From the NCBI GenBank assembly GCA_027681045.1, contig JAQDCK010000003.1, positions 96,368-160,367 on the forward strand: 64,000 nucleotides of DNA, in the 5' to 3' direction. The position numbers and the translations under genes were made by a program. This document shows positions 54,066 to 61,085 of the stretch, piece after piece. How positions within the stretch are numbered: the first letter of the stretch is position 1; each line of letters opens with the position of its first letter. The notes under the pieces were generated by a model. That model was not told the origin of the DNA. It worked only from the letters and a program-made list of their open reading frames with translations, and made no database searches. The stretch comes from Lactobacillaceae bacterium AF64-9pH9TA. GTDB taxonomy: Bacteria > Bacillota > Bacilli > Lactobacillales > Lactobacillaceae.

Positions 54066-54382
54066 CCTTAGATAGCGATCAGGAGCAGGAAATCAAGAAA
54101 TACCTGTTTAACCTGGTCAAGGAATCGTTCGAAGGGATGCACTTAGAACCGGAATCCCGGCCATATTTGAATCGGAACCAGATTGCGGCATTTTTCGGAG
54201 TGTCCCCGAACACTATAGATATTTGGGTCCGTGCTGGAGCGCCCGTAGCGGTCATAGAAGGCCGCAAGCTTTACGGAAAGGAAAGCTTAACTAACTGGCT
54301 CAAACAGCACGAGGAGCCCGAAGGAAGCACAAAAAAGACTGTTAGCGATCAATCTACCAAATCGGCGCTAACAGTCTTATAG
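54056..54382 (+). CDS. second excisionase/AlpA-like DNA-binding protein
   Basis: 108 aa beginning at TTG 54056, backed by GGAGG nine bases upstream. The core YLNRNQIAAFFGVSPNTIDIWVRAGAPVAVIEGRKLYGKESLTNWL is a HTH_17-type DNA-binding domain, common in phages and islands. The last 16 codons lie inside a strong inverted repeat. Probably a regulator of element excision or transcription. Confidence 0.7.
   Translation: MQITLDSDQEQEIKKYLFNLVKESFEGMHLEPESRPYLNRNQIAAFFGVSPNTIDIWVRAGAPVAVIEGRKLYGKESLTNWLKQHEEPEGSTKKTVSDQSTKSALTVL
54335..54378 (+). terminator. intragenic terminator-like hairpin
   Basis: AAGACTGTTAGCG/CGCTAACAGTCTT, a 13-bp perfect stem inside the 3' end of the preceding gene. A second small stem GTCTAT/ATAGAC with CTTTT follows at about 54388-54410. 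Confidence 0.65.
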
Positions 54383-54428
54383 GAAGTCTATCAATACATA
54401 GACCTTTTCTATTAATTATAGCATATTT

Positions 54429-54455
54429 CCGGATGCGTTCACAGGGGGAATATGA
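54429..54455. repeat. dispersed element motif, copy 2
   Basis: CCGGATGCGTTCACAGG followed by GGGAATATGA, in the promoter-like gap before the replication operon. Confidence 0.6.
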
Positions 54456-54505
54456 CGAGTGATAGTTGAAGATTAAAGGAAGAAAGCCCAAAGGAGGATA
54501 ACAAT

Positions 54506-54616
54506 ATGTTTTTTATTTTTGAGGTAGTTTTAAATGACACAAAACATTTTTACCAAGCAGGAACAGCAAGTTCTTGCATGTATTCCCCGAGGGGAAAAGA
54601 ATGCCAAGAAGGTTAA
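54506..54616 (+). CDS. possible small leader ORF before the replication operon
   Basis: 36-codon frame (MFFIFEVVLNDTKHF...) with the best ribosome site here (AAAGGAGG, eight bases upstream). It overlaps the next gene out of frame, whose own site is GAGGT. It may be a translational leader or simply a chance frame. Confidence 0.25.
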   Translation: MFFIFEVVLNDTKHFYQAGTASSCMYSPRGKECQEG

Positions 54617-54851
54617 AACAATCATCCTTCAATCTGGCTGCAATACAAGAGAATTGTACGAGACCAGAGAATCACTGTTAAATAAAGGCGTGCCCATTGG
54701 CTCATTGCGTCATCCGCCTTACGGCTGGTTCATCCCCGCAACCGTAGAGGAAGCAAAGCGGGGTTTGTTAGAGTATTCCAGCCAGGCCGCCACGATGAAC
54801 AAAAATCTTGCTATTTTCAAGGCGGCAGTGAAAAAGGAGTTCGGCGAATGA
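54534..54851 (+). CDS. hypothetical element protein, possible winged helix
   Basis: 105 aa; begins MTQNIFTKQEQQVLACIPRGEKNAKKVKTIILQSGC and contains GVPIGSLRHPPYGWFIP. The layout of helices and a basic turn suggests a DNA-binding winged helix similar to phage replication-organiser heads. Overlaps the primase gene by four bases. Confidence 0.55.
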   Translation: MTQNIFTKQEQQVLACIPRGEKNAKKVKTIILQSGCNTRELYETRESLLNKGVPIGSLRHPPYGWFIPATVEEAKRGLLEYSSQAATMNKNLAIFKAAVKKEFGE

Positions 54852-55711
54852 GCGTGTACATTGAGCAAGGCTTAACCAGCAAAAACATGTTTGCTTCTAA
54901 ATACGGCCTTGAAGAGTGCTTGCTTAGAGCTGGAACAGTCCCGGCGGTCAACATCACCGAAGAGAGTTTCGACCGCATCAAAAAGAAGCAAGGCTACTAC
55001 GCCATTAGCGGCGAAATGGTCAAGCTGGAACACGATACTGAAAATATCGTTTCCAGGGATGCGCTAGCCTTAGACTTGGACGACGTAAGCCCGCAAATAG
55101 CCGATTTTGACGATCTGGAGGACGAAATCAGAGGCATGTTTAATGTTGCCTGGTACTTGTACCCGACCGCTAGAAACGGTTTAAAAGGCATCAGGGCACG
55201 CTTAGTTATTCCCCTGGACACCCCGGCAAACGAGGAGCAATACGAAGCCCTGGCCTGGGGATTAACTAACTATCTCATCGACCAGGGAGTACTAACTGGA
55301 GCCGACGAATCAAGTTTCCGCTTTGGCCAGCTTTTCGGTTTGCCAATCAGAAACCAATTCGCTAAAGGGAACCTGGTACGGATCAACAGAGGCAAGTTGT
55401 TCCCTACCGAATCATACACGGCCTTCAAAAAGCCGGAGAAGCCTTCTAGGGCCGGGAACTATCCAGCCAGGAGCGGCGGCCAATCTTACGGCGCAAAGCT
55501 GTTAGACAGGACATTTAACGGCATTCCAGAAGGCGAGAGAAACAACTCAATGTTTGAGCTGGCTTGCTATTGCGTCAAAATCGGCGTTCAGAATCAAACT
55601 GGCCTGCTTAACTATTTGAGGCTGATTAACAGTAACTACTTCTCCCCGCCTTTAGGGGATGATGAACTAATCCATGTTTTCGAATCAGCAAGAAAGAAGG
55701 TGCTTAATTGA
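54848..55711 (+). CDS. primase (prim-pol/PriCT-type) of the element
   Basis: 287 aa. An acidic cluster LALDLDDVSPQIADFDD (about residue 75) and RNGLKGIRARLVIPLD suit the catalytic part of archaeo-eukaryotic-type primases. The C-terminal 75 residues (IPEGERNNSMFELACYCVKIGV...) match the PriCT_1 helical domain. Coupled to both neighbours by ATGA-type overlaps. Together with the next gene it forms the autonomous replication module usual for phage satellites. Confidence 0.75.
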   Translation: MSVYIEQGLTSKNMFASKYGLEECLLRAGTVPAVNITEESFDRIKKKQGYYAISGEMVKLEHDTENIVSRDALALDLDDVSPQIADFDDLEDEIRGMFNVAWYLYPTARNGLKGIRARLVIPLDTPANEEQYEALAWGLTNYLIDQGVLTGADESSFRFGQLFGLPIRNQFAKGNLVRINRGKLFPTESYTAFKKPEKPSRAGNYPARSGGQSYGAKLLDRTFNGIPEGERNNSMFELACYCVKIGVQNQTGLLNYLRLINSNYFSPPLGDDELIHVFESARKKVLN

Positions 55712-57195
55712 CCACGAAACAGAATATTGCCTCCTTACAAGCTTACATTGAGGACCAGCAGGCACAACGACTTGAAGAACAGCAAGCGAGCACTTACACC
55801 GACGGCCGGGAACTGTTAACGGACTATCCGGCCTACTTGCTGAACAAAGGGCTATTTGATTGGGGAGCACCACGGAGGGACGGTACCAGGCGAGTTAAGG
55901 ACATTAAAGAAGGCTCAATGACTAACGTTGAACTGATTCTTGAAAATGAACGAAGCTTGCCAGCAAAACCATTCAGAGAAGAGTTCTCTTTCACCTTGAA
56001 AAAGGATCAAGCGGGAAAAATTAGCGACTGGACCGACGACGACACAACAGAATTAGTGTCCTGGATTGAAAAGAATTGCAAGTTTGCACCTTCTCAGCGA
56101 GCAACTACTAACGCTATTATGTCCTTCTCTAAGAAGCATAGCCGGAACCTGGTTAAAGAGCGCCTGGAATCCGTGAAGTGGGACGGCAAGCCCCGCCTGG
56201 ATACGCTGTTCATCGACACGCTAGGCGTTGAAGATGATCCAGTAGGGTATTCCAGGGCCATTACTAGGCGCTGGCTTGTCGGAGCCGTGAAGCGTGTCTA
56301 TGAGCCGGGATGCAAGTTTGAAATGGTCCCCATGTTGACCGGAGCGCAAGGAATCGGCAAAAGTACCTTAGTTCGTCGCTTGGCAAGCCCTACGTTCTTC
56401 AATAGCGGCTTGAGAGGGATGAAAGACAAGGACGACAAAATCGACTTGTTAGGAAATTGGATTATTGAGCTTGGAGAAATTACAGCCTTCAAGCGGTCAA
56501 CAATCGAAGACATCAAGCAATTTATCAGCGACCAGGAAGACAAGTACAGAGAGCCTTACGGTAAATTATCCGTACCGCATCTCCGGAAATCTGTTTTCAT
56601 CGGTACGACTAACGAGAGTGAGTTCTTGAAGGATAGCACCGGGAACCGAAGATTCTTCCCCCTGGAATGTTCAGCGGAGCGAATCAAGCTGGACCCGAAG
56701 AATCCAGCTTCCCTTACCGATAATTATCTTTTGCAAGTCCTGGCCGAAGCTAAAGAAGCCTATCAAGCAGGAGAAAAATGCTACATCGAACCAGCGGACG
56801 GCCCTATCTTTGAGTACGCAACCAGAGCACAGGAAGCGGCAAAGATTGAAGACCCTGTAGAAGAAGCTGTTCTGTTCTTCCTGGATTCGCTGGTTATCGA
56901 TGAGTTTCATAAGCTGGAGGACTGGCAAAAGCGTTATGTGGTCCAGGGGATCAAACCCGGCAAAGTTACAGAACAGCAATGGAGCCAGCGCAAGCCATTA
57001 GGAGAGACAACCAACGCTGAAATTTATGCGGTTGCCTTAGAGCCTAAGCACCTTGCGAAGCCAGGCCGGGCTACGTACAGCAAGATAAAAAACATTGTCA
57101 CTGGCTCCCCTAATTGGACTTACAGCGGAAATATTTCCAGCGAAGGATTGAGCACCCCCGGCAAGCGTGTTAGAGGGTACAAGCGAAGTAGATAG
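55708..57195 (+). CDS. VirE/D5-family replication helicase
   Basis: 495-aa ATPase. Walker A GAQGIGKST (about residue 213), Walker B-like NWIIELGEI, then FIGTTNESEFLKDSTGNRRFFPLEC, which is the sensor region of the 'virulence-associated E' family. It should unwind the element's origin with the adjacent primase. The start overlaps the primase stop (TTGA/ATTGA, TTG start). Confidence 0.88.
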   Translation: MTTKQNIASLQAYIEDQQAQRLEEQQASTYTDGRELLTDYPAYLLNKGLFDWGAPRRDGTRRVKDIKEGSMTNVELILENERSLPAKPFREEFSFTLKKDQAGKISDWTDDDTTELVSWIEKNCKFAPSQRATTNAIMSFSKKHSRNLVKERLESVKWDGKPRLDTLFIDTLGVEDDPVGYSRAITRRWLVGAVKRVYEPGCKFEMVPMLTGAQGIGKSTLVRRLASPTFFNSGLRGMKDKDDKIDLLGNWIIELGEITAFKRSTIEDIKQFISDQEDKYREPYGKLSVPHLRKSVFIGTTNESEFLKDSTGNRRFFPLECSAERIKLDPKNPASLTDNYLLQVLAEAKEAYQAGEKCYIEPADGPIFEYATRAQEAAKIEDPVEEAVLFFLDSLVIDEFHKLEDWQKRYVVQGIKPGKVTEQQWSQRKPLGETTNAEIYAVALEPKHLAKPGRATYSKIKNIVTGSPNWTYSGNISSEGLSTPGKRVRGYKRSR

Positions 57196-57494
57196 CTACA
57201 CAGATAACACGCTTCTACACGGAACTACACAGAAGGCTAACCCTTAGAGCGAGTAAGGATTACACGCATAACACACACAGAAGGAAAAATTAAGAAAAAA
57301 TACTAATTAATAGCTACGACTAACAGAAAAAAGTTGTGTACAACTATTTAATAATTAAGTGTGTTTAGTGTGTTTAGTGTGTAAACCCTTGATACAACAG
57401 CATTTATAGGACTTGCTTTAGTGTGTAATTAGTGTGTAGAAGTGTGTAAATCAACGATTAGCGGGGATGCATTCCCTGCTAGAAAGGACAAACA
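57196..57494. repeat. non-coding tract with AGTGTGT iterons
   Basis: Six direct copies of AGTGTGT at 57358, 57367, 57376, 57420, 57431 and 57441 (periods 9-11). Looser TACACA/TACACG copies in the opposite sense occur at 57203-57285. An origin or operator function next to the helicase gene is likely. Confidence 0.55.
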
Positions 57495-57728
57495 ATGACG
57501 ACTAAAGAAGAAATCAAGTTAGAAGAACAATACAGCGAGAAGTACAAGACCTTACAGGCCCTTGTTGCCATGGTTGAGGATCAATATTCCGGATCCTTCA
57601 CGATTACCCCAGAAGGCGAGCGGGTACCTATGCCCCACGGCTGGATGCTAATTGAAATTTCTGAGCTGGCCCTGGAAATGTACGGCTTGACTACCGCATT
57701 AGACCAGGACAACAAAATGGTTCTTTAA
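57495..57728 (+). CDS. hypothetical element protein, 77 aa
   Basis: Small acidic helical protein (MTTKEEIKLEEQYSEKYKTLQALVAMVEDQ). AAAGGAC precedes ATG. No family recognised. First of four small genes between the replication module and the non-coding tract, the place where satellites carry accessory or interference genes. Confidence 0.6.
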   Translation: MTTKEEIKLEEQYSEKYKTLQALVAMVEDQYSGSFTITPEGERVPMPHGWMLIEISELALEMYGLTTALDQDNKMVL

Positions 57729-57758
57729 ATCGATTGCTAGAGAAGGGAAAACTACATC

Positions 57759-58007
57759 ATGATTAAGCAGAGCAATGAACCAGCTAAAGAAGAATTGCTT
57801 TACTGGTACAAGTCTTCACTTTCCTGGCTCAAGAAAATGGTTAACGAGTTACCAGAGCCAGAAGAGCGCCTTTTGACTACTAAGGAATTAGCGGCCGTCG
57901 CATGGTATGCGTTAGGTATCAATGCGCATCTTGAAGACATTGAAGAGTATGAGCAGAAGCAGGAACAGACCCAGGAGAGCAAGAAGGAAGGATCCAGCCA
58001 TGAATAA
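57759..58007 (+). CDS. hypothetical element protein, 82 aa
   Basis: Acidic, helical (LLYWYKSSLSWLKKMVNELPEPEERLLTTKELAAVAWYALG) with a Glu/Gln/Lys-rich tail. AGAAGGGAAAA precedes ATG. Overlaps the next gene by eight bases. No family recognised. Confidence 0.6.
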   Translation: MIKQSNEPAKEELLYWYKSSLSWLKKMVNELPEPEERLLTTKELAAVAWYALGINAHLEDIEEYEQKQEQTQESKKEGSSHE

Positions 58008-58263
58008 CACTACGAAAGCAAGTTACTTGTTATCTGAACGCAACCGCTACTTGTTGGAGGTTCTAGCCATGTTTAAGAAGGAACACCGCTACCCCGGCCG
58101 GAATGCTGATCCTGGAGAACTGGCCCAAGCGGCGGCCCAATTCGAAGCCCACCACCGTGAAGAAATTAGCCCGAAGTTAGAGAAGGCTGAACAGTACGAG
58201 AAAGCTTTTGTTGCCGAAGCATCCCCGGAGGAGCTGGCACAAGCTGATATATTTTTTAACTAG
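58000..58263 (+). CDS. hypothetical element protein, 87 aa
   Basis: Starts at ATG 58000 inside the previous gene, with AAGGAAGGATCC upstream. Helical and charged (LLSERNRYLLEVLAMFKKEHRYPGR). No family recognised. Followed after eight bases by the next small gene. Confidence 0.6.
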   Translation: MNNTTKASYLLSERNRYLLEVLAMFKKEHRYPGRNADPGELAQAAAQFEAHHREEISPKLEKAEQYEKAFVAEASPEELAQADIFFN

Positions 58264-58271
58264 GAGGAATC

Positions 58272-58724
58272 ATGTTAACCAAAGATGAGCAGAAGCTCAT
58301 TGCTGAACGGAATCAGCATGTAAAGGCCTTGCGGCAAAAGTGGTACGAGGTTTGCCATTATTTAGAACTTGCTTTGAAATACCAAAAGAAAAGTCGCAAC
58401 TATTTAGAATCCAGCTTGAAGTTATCGAGGGAATACGAGCAGGCTATAAAAGAGCTTACTTCAACGTATGATGAGGAAAACATTTTCAAGGCCGGGCTTT
58501 TTGACCTTTTGAGCACATACGACTTATACGAGAAAATGACATCCGAAGAAAGCAAGAGCCGAAATTGCGACCGCTCTTCTGTTGCGTGCGCTAGTCGGGC
58601 TTATCAAAGCTGGAGCAAGATTTCACTAGAGGAATATCTAACGATCCCCGACGCAACGAAAGCACTGTATGACGATACAGAAGCGGCTATGAACGACATT
58701 TTAGATACCGTTCTTAACAAATAA
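58272..58724 (+). CDS. hypothetical element protein, 150 aa
   Basis: Mostly helical, coiled-coil-like in the first 75 residues (LIAERNQHVKALRQKWYEVCHYLELALKY). TAGGAGGAATC gives a strong start. No family recognised; it ends at a GAAA-tetraloop terminator. Confidence 0.62.
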   Translation: MLTKDEQKLIAERNQHVKALRQKWYEVCHYLELALKYQKKSRNYLESSLKLSREYEQAIKELTSTYDEENIFKAGLFDLLSTYDLYEKMTSEESKSRNCDRSSVACASRAYQSWSKISLEEYLTIPDATKALYDDTEAAMNDILDTVLNK

Positions 58725-58730
58725 AGAAGA

Positions 58731-58753
58731 CCAGGCGAAAGCCTGGCCTTTTT
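58731..58753 (+). terminator. terminator of the element's rightward operon
   Basis: CCAGGC-GAAA-GCCTGG then CCTTTTTG. Confidence 0.9.
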
Positions 58754-58756
58754 GTC

Positions 58757-59026
58757 TAAGTTAAATTCTGGCATGAAAGCCCCTAACCAACATAGAAAAG
58801 GAAACACCAAAACAGCCGTTACGGCGGTTTCACCCTTGCTTAGTATAACTTGCACTAAAGAACAGCAAAAGGACTTATGCAGCCTGTTTTGGGCCTTATA
58901 CAGTGCTTTTTAAAGTAATACCTGCTCAATATTTAGGATGCTGGCTTATACTCAATGTTAGAGCAAAACGAAGGAGAAAAAAGAAGGAGTTGACTTTACG
59001 AGCGTAACTGGAGTTACATACATGTT
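58757..59026. other. start of the element's 1.3-kb non-coding tract
   Basis: No ORF. Contains a small GC-rich inverted repeat (CAGCCGTTACGGCGG, about 58813), a GGATGCTGGC motif (58936) and the inverted repeat GTAACTGGAGTTAC (59005-59018). The latter recurs at 59345-59358 on the other side of the array. Confidence 0.55.
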
Positions 59027-59237
59027 CCTTTAGCCTTGCACGCATAGAGGGAGTTTTAAAAAAGATGTGCGTAATTTTGCGCAGAAGCTTTTAACCTTGC
59101 ACGCATATAGGGAGTTTTAACTACGTCACTTTTAGGCGACATCGTAGGCTTTTAGCCTTGCACGCATATAGGGAGTTATGGGCAACAGCTCAAAATTGAG
59201 CCCTTCAAACTTTTAGCCTTGCACGCATATAGGGAGT
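59027..59237. repeat. CRISPR-like array: four 28-bp repeats with 33-bp spacers
   Basis: Repeats at 59027-59054, 59088-59115, 59149-59176 and 59210-59237, exactly 61 bp apart. The core TTGCACGCATA then KAGGGAGT is constant. The last two repeats are identical, the second differs at one base and the first at two. The three 33-bp spacers are unrelated in sequence, but each holds an inverted repeat: TGCG/CGCA, CTACG/CGTAG and GCTCAA/TTGAGC. No cas genes are in the window. It may be an orphan mini-CRISPR, or more likely a structured replication/packaging element. Confidence 0.7.
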
Positions 59238-59365
59238 AGTTACAGTTACGCCCTAGCCCGCCTTTTTTGGGTGTACCTTGAGGTACGCCCGTAACCAGTG
59301 TAGTTGAAGTTACGGAGGTTACAAGAGTAGTTAGAACTACGGTTGTAACTGGAGTTACGCCCGTT
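59238..59365. repeat. GTTAC/GTAAC-rich tract after the array
   Basis: Many short GTTAC or GTAAC sites in both orientations, including AGTTACGCCC twice, the inverted repeat TACCTTGAGGTA and the second GTAACTGGAGTTAC. Looks like a cluster of initiator or regulator binding sites. Confidence 0.5.
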
Positions 59366-59492
59366 AAACGAACCCGATTAATTACAAAGGCGGCCTATTT
59401 TGGGCCAATGAAAGCCGTTTTTGGAGCTTCTGGAGGCTTCTAAAAGAAATACCCTGGCATTGGTTGAATTGCCCTTTTGAAGCGATTAAAGC

Positions 59493-59509
59493 GGGGGATG
59501 CTGGCAACA
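59493..59509. repeat. GGGGGATGCTGGCAACA, second copy
   Basis: Exact 17-bp match to 52506-52522, upstream of the integrase gene. Confidence 0.7.
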
Positions 59510-59631
59510 AACTAAGTTTCTTAACCCTTCTAAAAGAGAGACACAAACAAACCGACTTTTTCAACACATTTAAAAGGGAGCAGGCTTCTATTTTGCGTTG
59601 TACGCCAATCCAAAACAGCGACCCCTTAGGG

Positions 59632-59697
59632 ACGCCCTAAGTTGAACTTAAACAGCCTTGCCCCGCAAGGGTTAGGGCGTTTCGTGGTTTCGCCACG
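59632..59697. repeat. cruciform/hairpin cluster
   Basis: ACGCCCTAA/TTAGGGCGT (9 bp perfect) encloses CCTTG-CCCCG-CAAGG, and CGTGG/CCACG follows at once. This resembles strand-initiation structures at replication origins. Confidence 0.6.
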
Positions 59698-59710
59698 AGT
59701 GGAGAAAAAA

Positions 59711-59878
59711 CTGGTAAATACTGGTATGGAAAAAGTAGAGTTTTTTTAAGTCCCCTAAAAGAAGATAGGTCTAAATTACCGTTTCAGGAACTTAGGACAC
59801 CTAAAAAATGTTGGTATATGTTGGTATGCACACCCCTGATTCGGGGCAACCTCTCAAAAATACGGGTAAATACGGGTA
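59711..59878. repeat. three pairs of 10-bp-period iterons
   Basis: CTGGTA at 59711 and 59721; TTGGTA at 59811 and 59821; CGGGTA at 59863 and 59873. Each pair repeats with a period of exactly 10 and shares GGTAWAT, while the two bases before GGTA differ between pairs but agree within each pair. Confidence 0.7.
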
Positions 59879-60043
59879 TAAAATGGAGTTTCTGGAGGCA
59901 TCTAAAACAGAGCTGGTTGCATCCTTTTTGCATCCCCTAGTACAGGATTTCCTGGTACAGAATTTTAGCCCCGTGAGCATAGTTTATAATTGGTGTAGTA
60001 GATCATACTAAACCCGGATTGGAAAGCAAAACACCCGGGAAAA

Positions 60044-60523
60044 TTGACCAGAAAGCGGAATTATATGATATTACGAACTAGCGACCCATGGAAAAACCAT
60101 CCAGAAAGAAGCCCCTTAGAACAACTACTAACCTATTTTCCTAGAATATGTGCTCGGCTAGGTTTGGGGATTAATTGCGGTTTAAGCATCCCCCTAAATG
60201 AGATTGAAAAGCTAGCACTAGACCCGAGCAGTAAGACAGATAAACAAAGCGCTGAACTATTGCTTTGCACCCGGGCGGGAATTGATAGCCTCCCCAGCGC
60301 TTATAAGTATTACCGCCCAGATAGACTAAAGAAGCCGATCAACCCGAGGGAAATTTTAATAGAGCTCTATTTCTTGCGCTTGACCAGCCAGAAAATAGCC
60401 GGGGAATATGGTTGTTCGGCTGACCTTGTAAAGAAGTTAGGGCATAACGGCTTAGACACCTTCAAAGCTGGCTTTAATGATGTTGTAAAAGCCCGGAATT
60501 ATAACCCAGATTACCTAATTTAA
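60044..60523 (+). CDS. hypothetical element protein with C-terminal HTH
   Basis: 159 aa, TTG start with a weak site; ATG 60065 is an alternative. The C-terminal third (REILIELYFLRLTSQKIAGEYGCSADLVKKLGHNGLDTFKAGF) reads as a helix-turn-helix. Its place, alone at the right end after an origin-like tract, would suit a late activator, a small-terminase-like packaging factor or an initiator for the iterons. No family was recognised. Confidence 0.55.
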   Translation: MTRKRNYMILRTSDPWKNHPERSPLEQLLTYFPRICARLGLGINCGLSIPLNEIEKLALDPSSKTDKQSAELLLCTRAGIDSLPSAYKYYRPDRLKKPINPREILIELYFLRLTSQKIAGEYGCSADLVKKLGHNGLDTFKAGFNDVVKARNYNPDYLI

Positions 60524-60535
60524 ACCAGCCAAATT

Positions 60536-60558
60536 TAGCCCCTCACGGGCTTTTTATT
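60536..60558 (+). terminator. terminator after the HTH gene
   Basis: AGCCC-CTCAC-GGGCT then TTTTATTTT. Confidence 0.75.
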
Positions 60559-60680
60559 TTGCCCGTGGTAACTTGCCAATGCTGGCCTTTAAAACGTCAT
60601 AGGGCTTAAATTAGCCGGGCTATATGTAGTTTATGGATACACCTAAAAGGCAGAAATGTTGCGAAATAATGGAGGTTTTA

Positions 60681-60719
60681 ATGAGCACCAAAAAAGGCAA
60701 AAAAGAACCGCCTGCTTAA
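60681..60719 (+). CDS. 12-aa basic peptide ORF
   Basis: MSTKKGKKEPPA with a clear GGAGG eight bases upstream of ATG. An 8-bp inverted repeat ATAGAATC/GATTCTAT follows at about 60734. It could be a truncated gene, since many phage proteins begin with such Lys-rich heads. Confidence 0.3.
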   Translation: MSTKKGKKEPPA

Positions 60720-60772
60720 CGCAAGCGGAGAAAATAGAATCACTACTTAGATTCTATCATAGATTGTCTTTA

Positions 60773-60802
60773 GCATCATGTTGAAGCCTGTGGACGCATC
60801 CG
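60773..60802 (-). repeat. dispersed element motif, copy 3 (inverted)
   Basis: Reverse complement of copy 1 with three differences over 30 bases, just inside the right arm-type repeats. Confidence 0.65.
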
Positions 60803-60805
60803 AAT

Positions 60806-60826
60806 CATTGCACTAAATATTGCACC
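60806..60826. repeat. paired arm-type repeats near attR
   Basis: CATTGCACT-AAATATTGCACC corresponds to the tandem pair at 51270-51288. Confidence 0.5.
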
Positions 60827-60941
60827 GAATTTAGTAACAACATTTTCGATTCTTGGTTAATCAGAGCTAGCTATTTTGGAGAGAATCCCGCAACGGCAAG
60901 CATTGAGAAGCTTCTATATTTGCTGGAGATTGGGCCAGGCT

Positions 60942-60955
60942 TAATTATTACTTAA
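60942..60955. other. attR core
   Basis: TAATTATTACTTAA, second copy of the 14-bp boundary repeat. The gap 60956-61085 beyond it is host-like and holds only a GCGAAGC/GCTTCGC hairpin at about 61027-61045. Confidence 0.6.
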
Positions 60956-61085
60956 CAAAAAGTGGCCGATTTTTGCTTCTTGAAACGTTAGTATTAGTGC
61001 AGGCCCAAGGCGCCGGGGCCGGCCGGAGCGAAGCCCGTTGCTTCGCGGCAAGATTGGATTTTTTAACAGAAACAGGAGAGAAAAA

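Larger units (their letters stand above)
51194..60955. mobile_element. integrated phage-satellite (PICI-like) element, about 9.8 kb
   Basis: Bounded by the 14-bp direct repeat TAATTATTACTTAA (51194-51207 and 60942-60955). Order: leftward integrase and XRE repressor, rightward excisionase-like proteins, primase, D5/VirE-type helicase, four small genes, a long origin-like non-coding tract and a small HTH gene. Capsid, portal, tail and lysis genes are all absent. This is the gene order of Gram-positive phage-inducible chromosomal islands. A decayed prophage is the main alternative, but all genes are intact. Confidence 0.75.

Noticed and set aside
57196..57494. CRISPR-type reading of the AGTGTGT repeats
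   Set aside because: The unit is only 7-9 bp and the spacing irregular; iterons fit better.
59068..59220. Very short frames inside the array spacers (MCVILRRSF after the first repeat, MGNSSKLSPSNF after the third) with AGGGAG from the repeat as ribosome site
   Set aside because: Only two of the three spacers contain a start codon and the peptides share nothing, so chance is the simpler explanation.
59027..60523. Type III toxin-antitoxin (repeat RNA plus toxin ORF) reading of the 61-bp array
   Set aside because: Type III antitoxin repeats are contiguous and lie directly before the toxin gene. Here spacers separate the repeats and the next ORF is 800 bp away with an HTH-like rather than endoribonuclease-like sequence.
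61027..61045. GCGAAGC/GCTTCGC hairpin as a terminator or tRNA remnant
   Set aside because: No T run follows directly and no tRNA-like loops could be found; left as part of the host gap.
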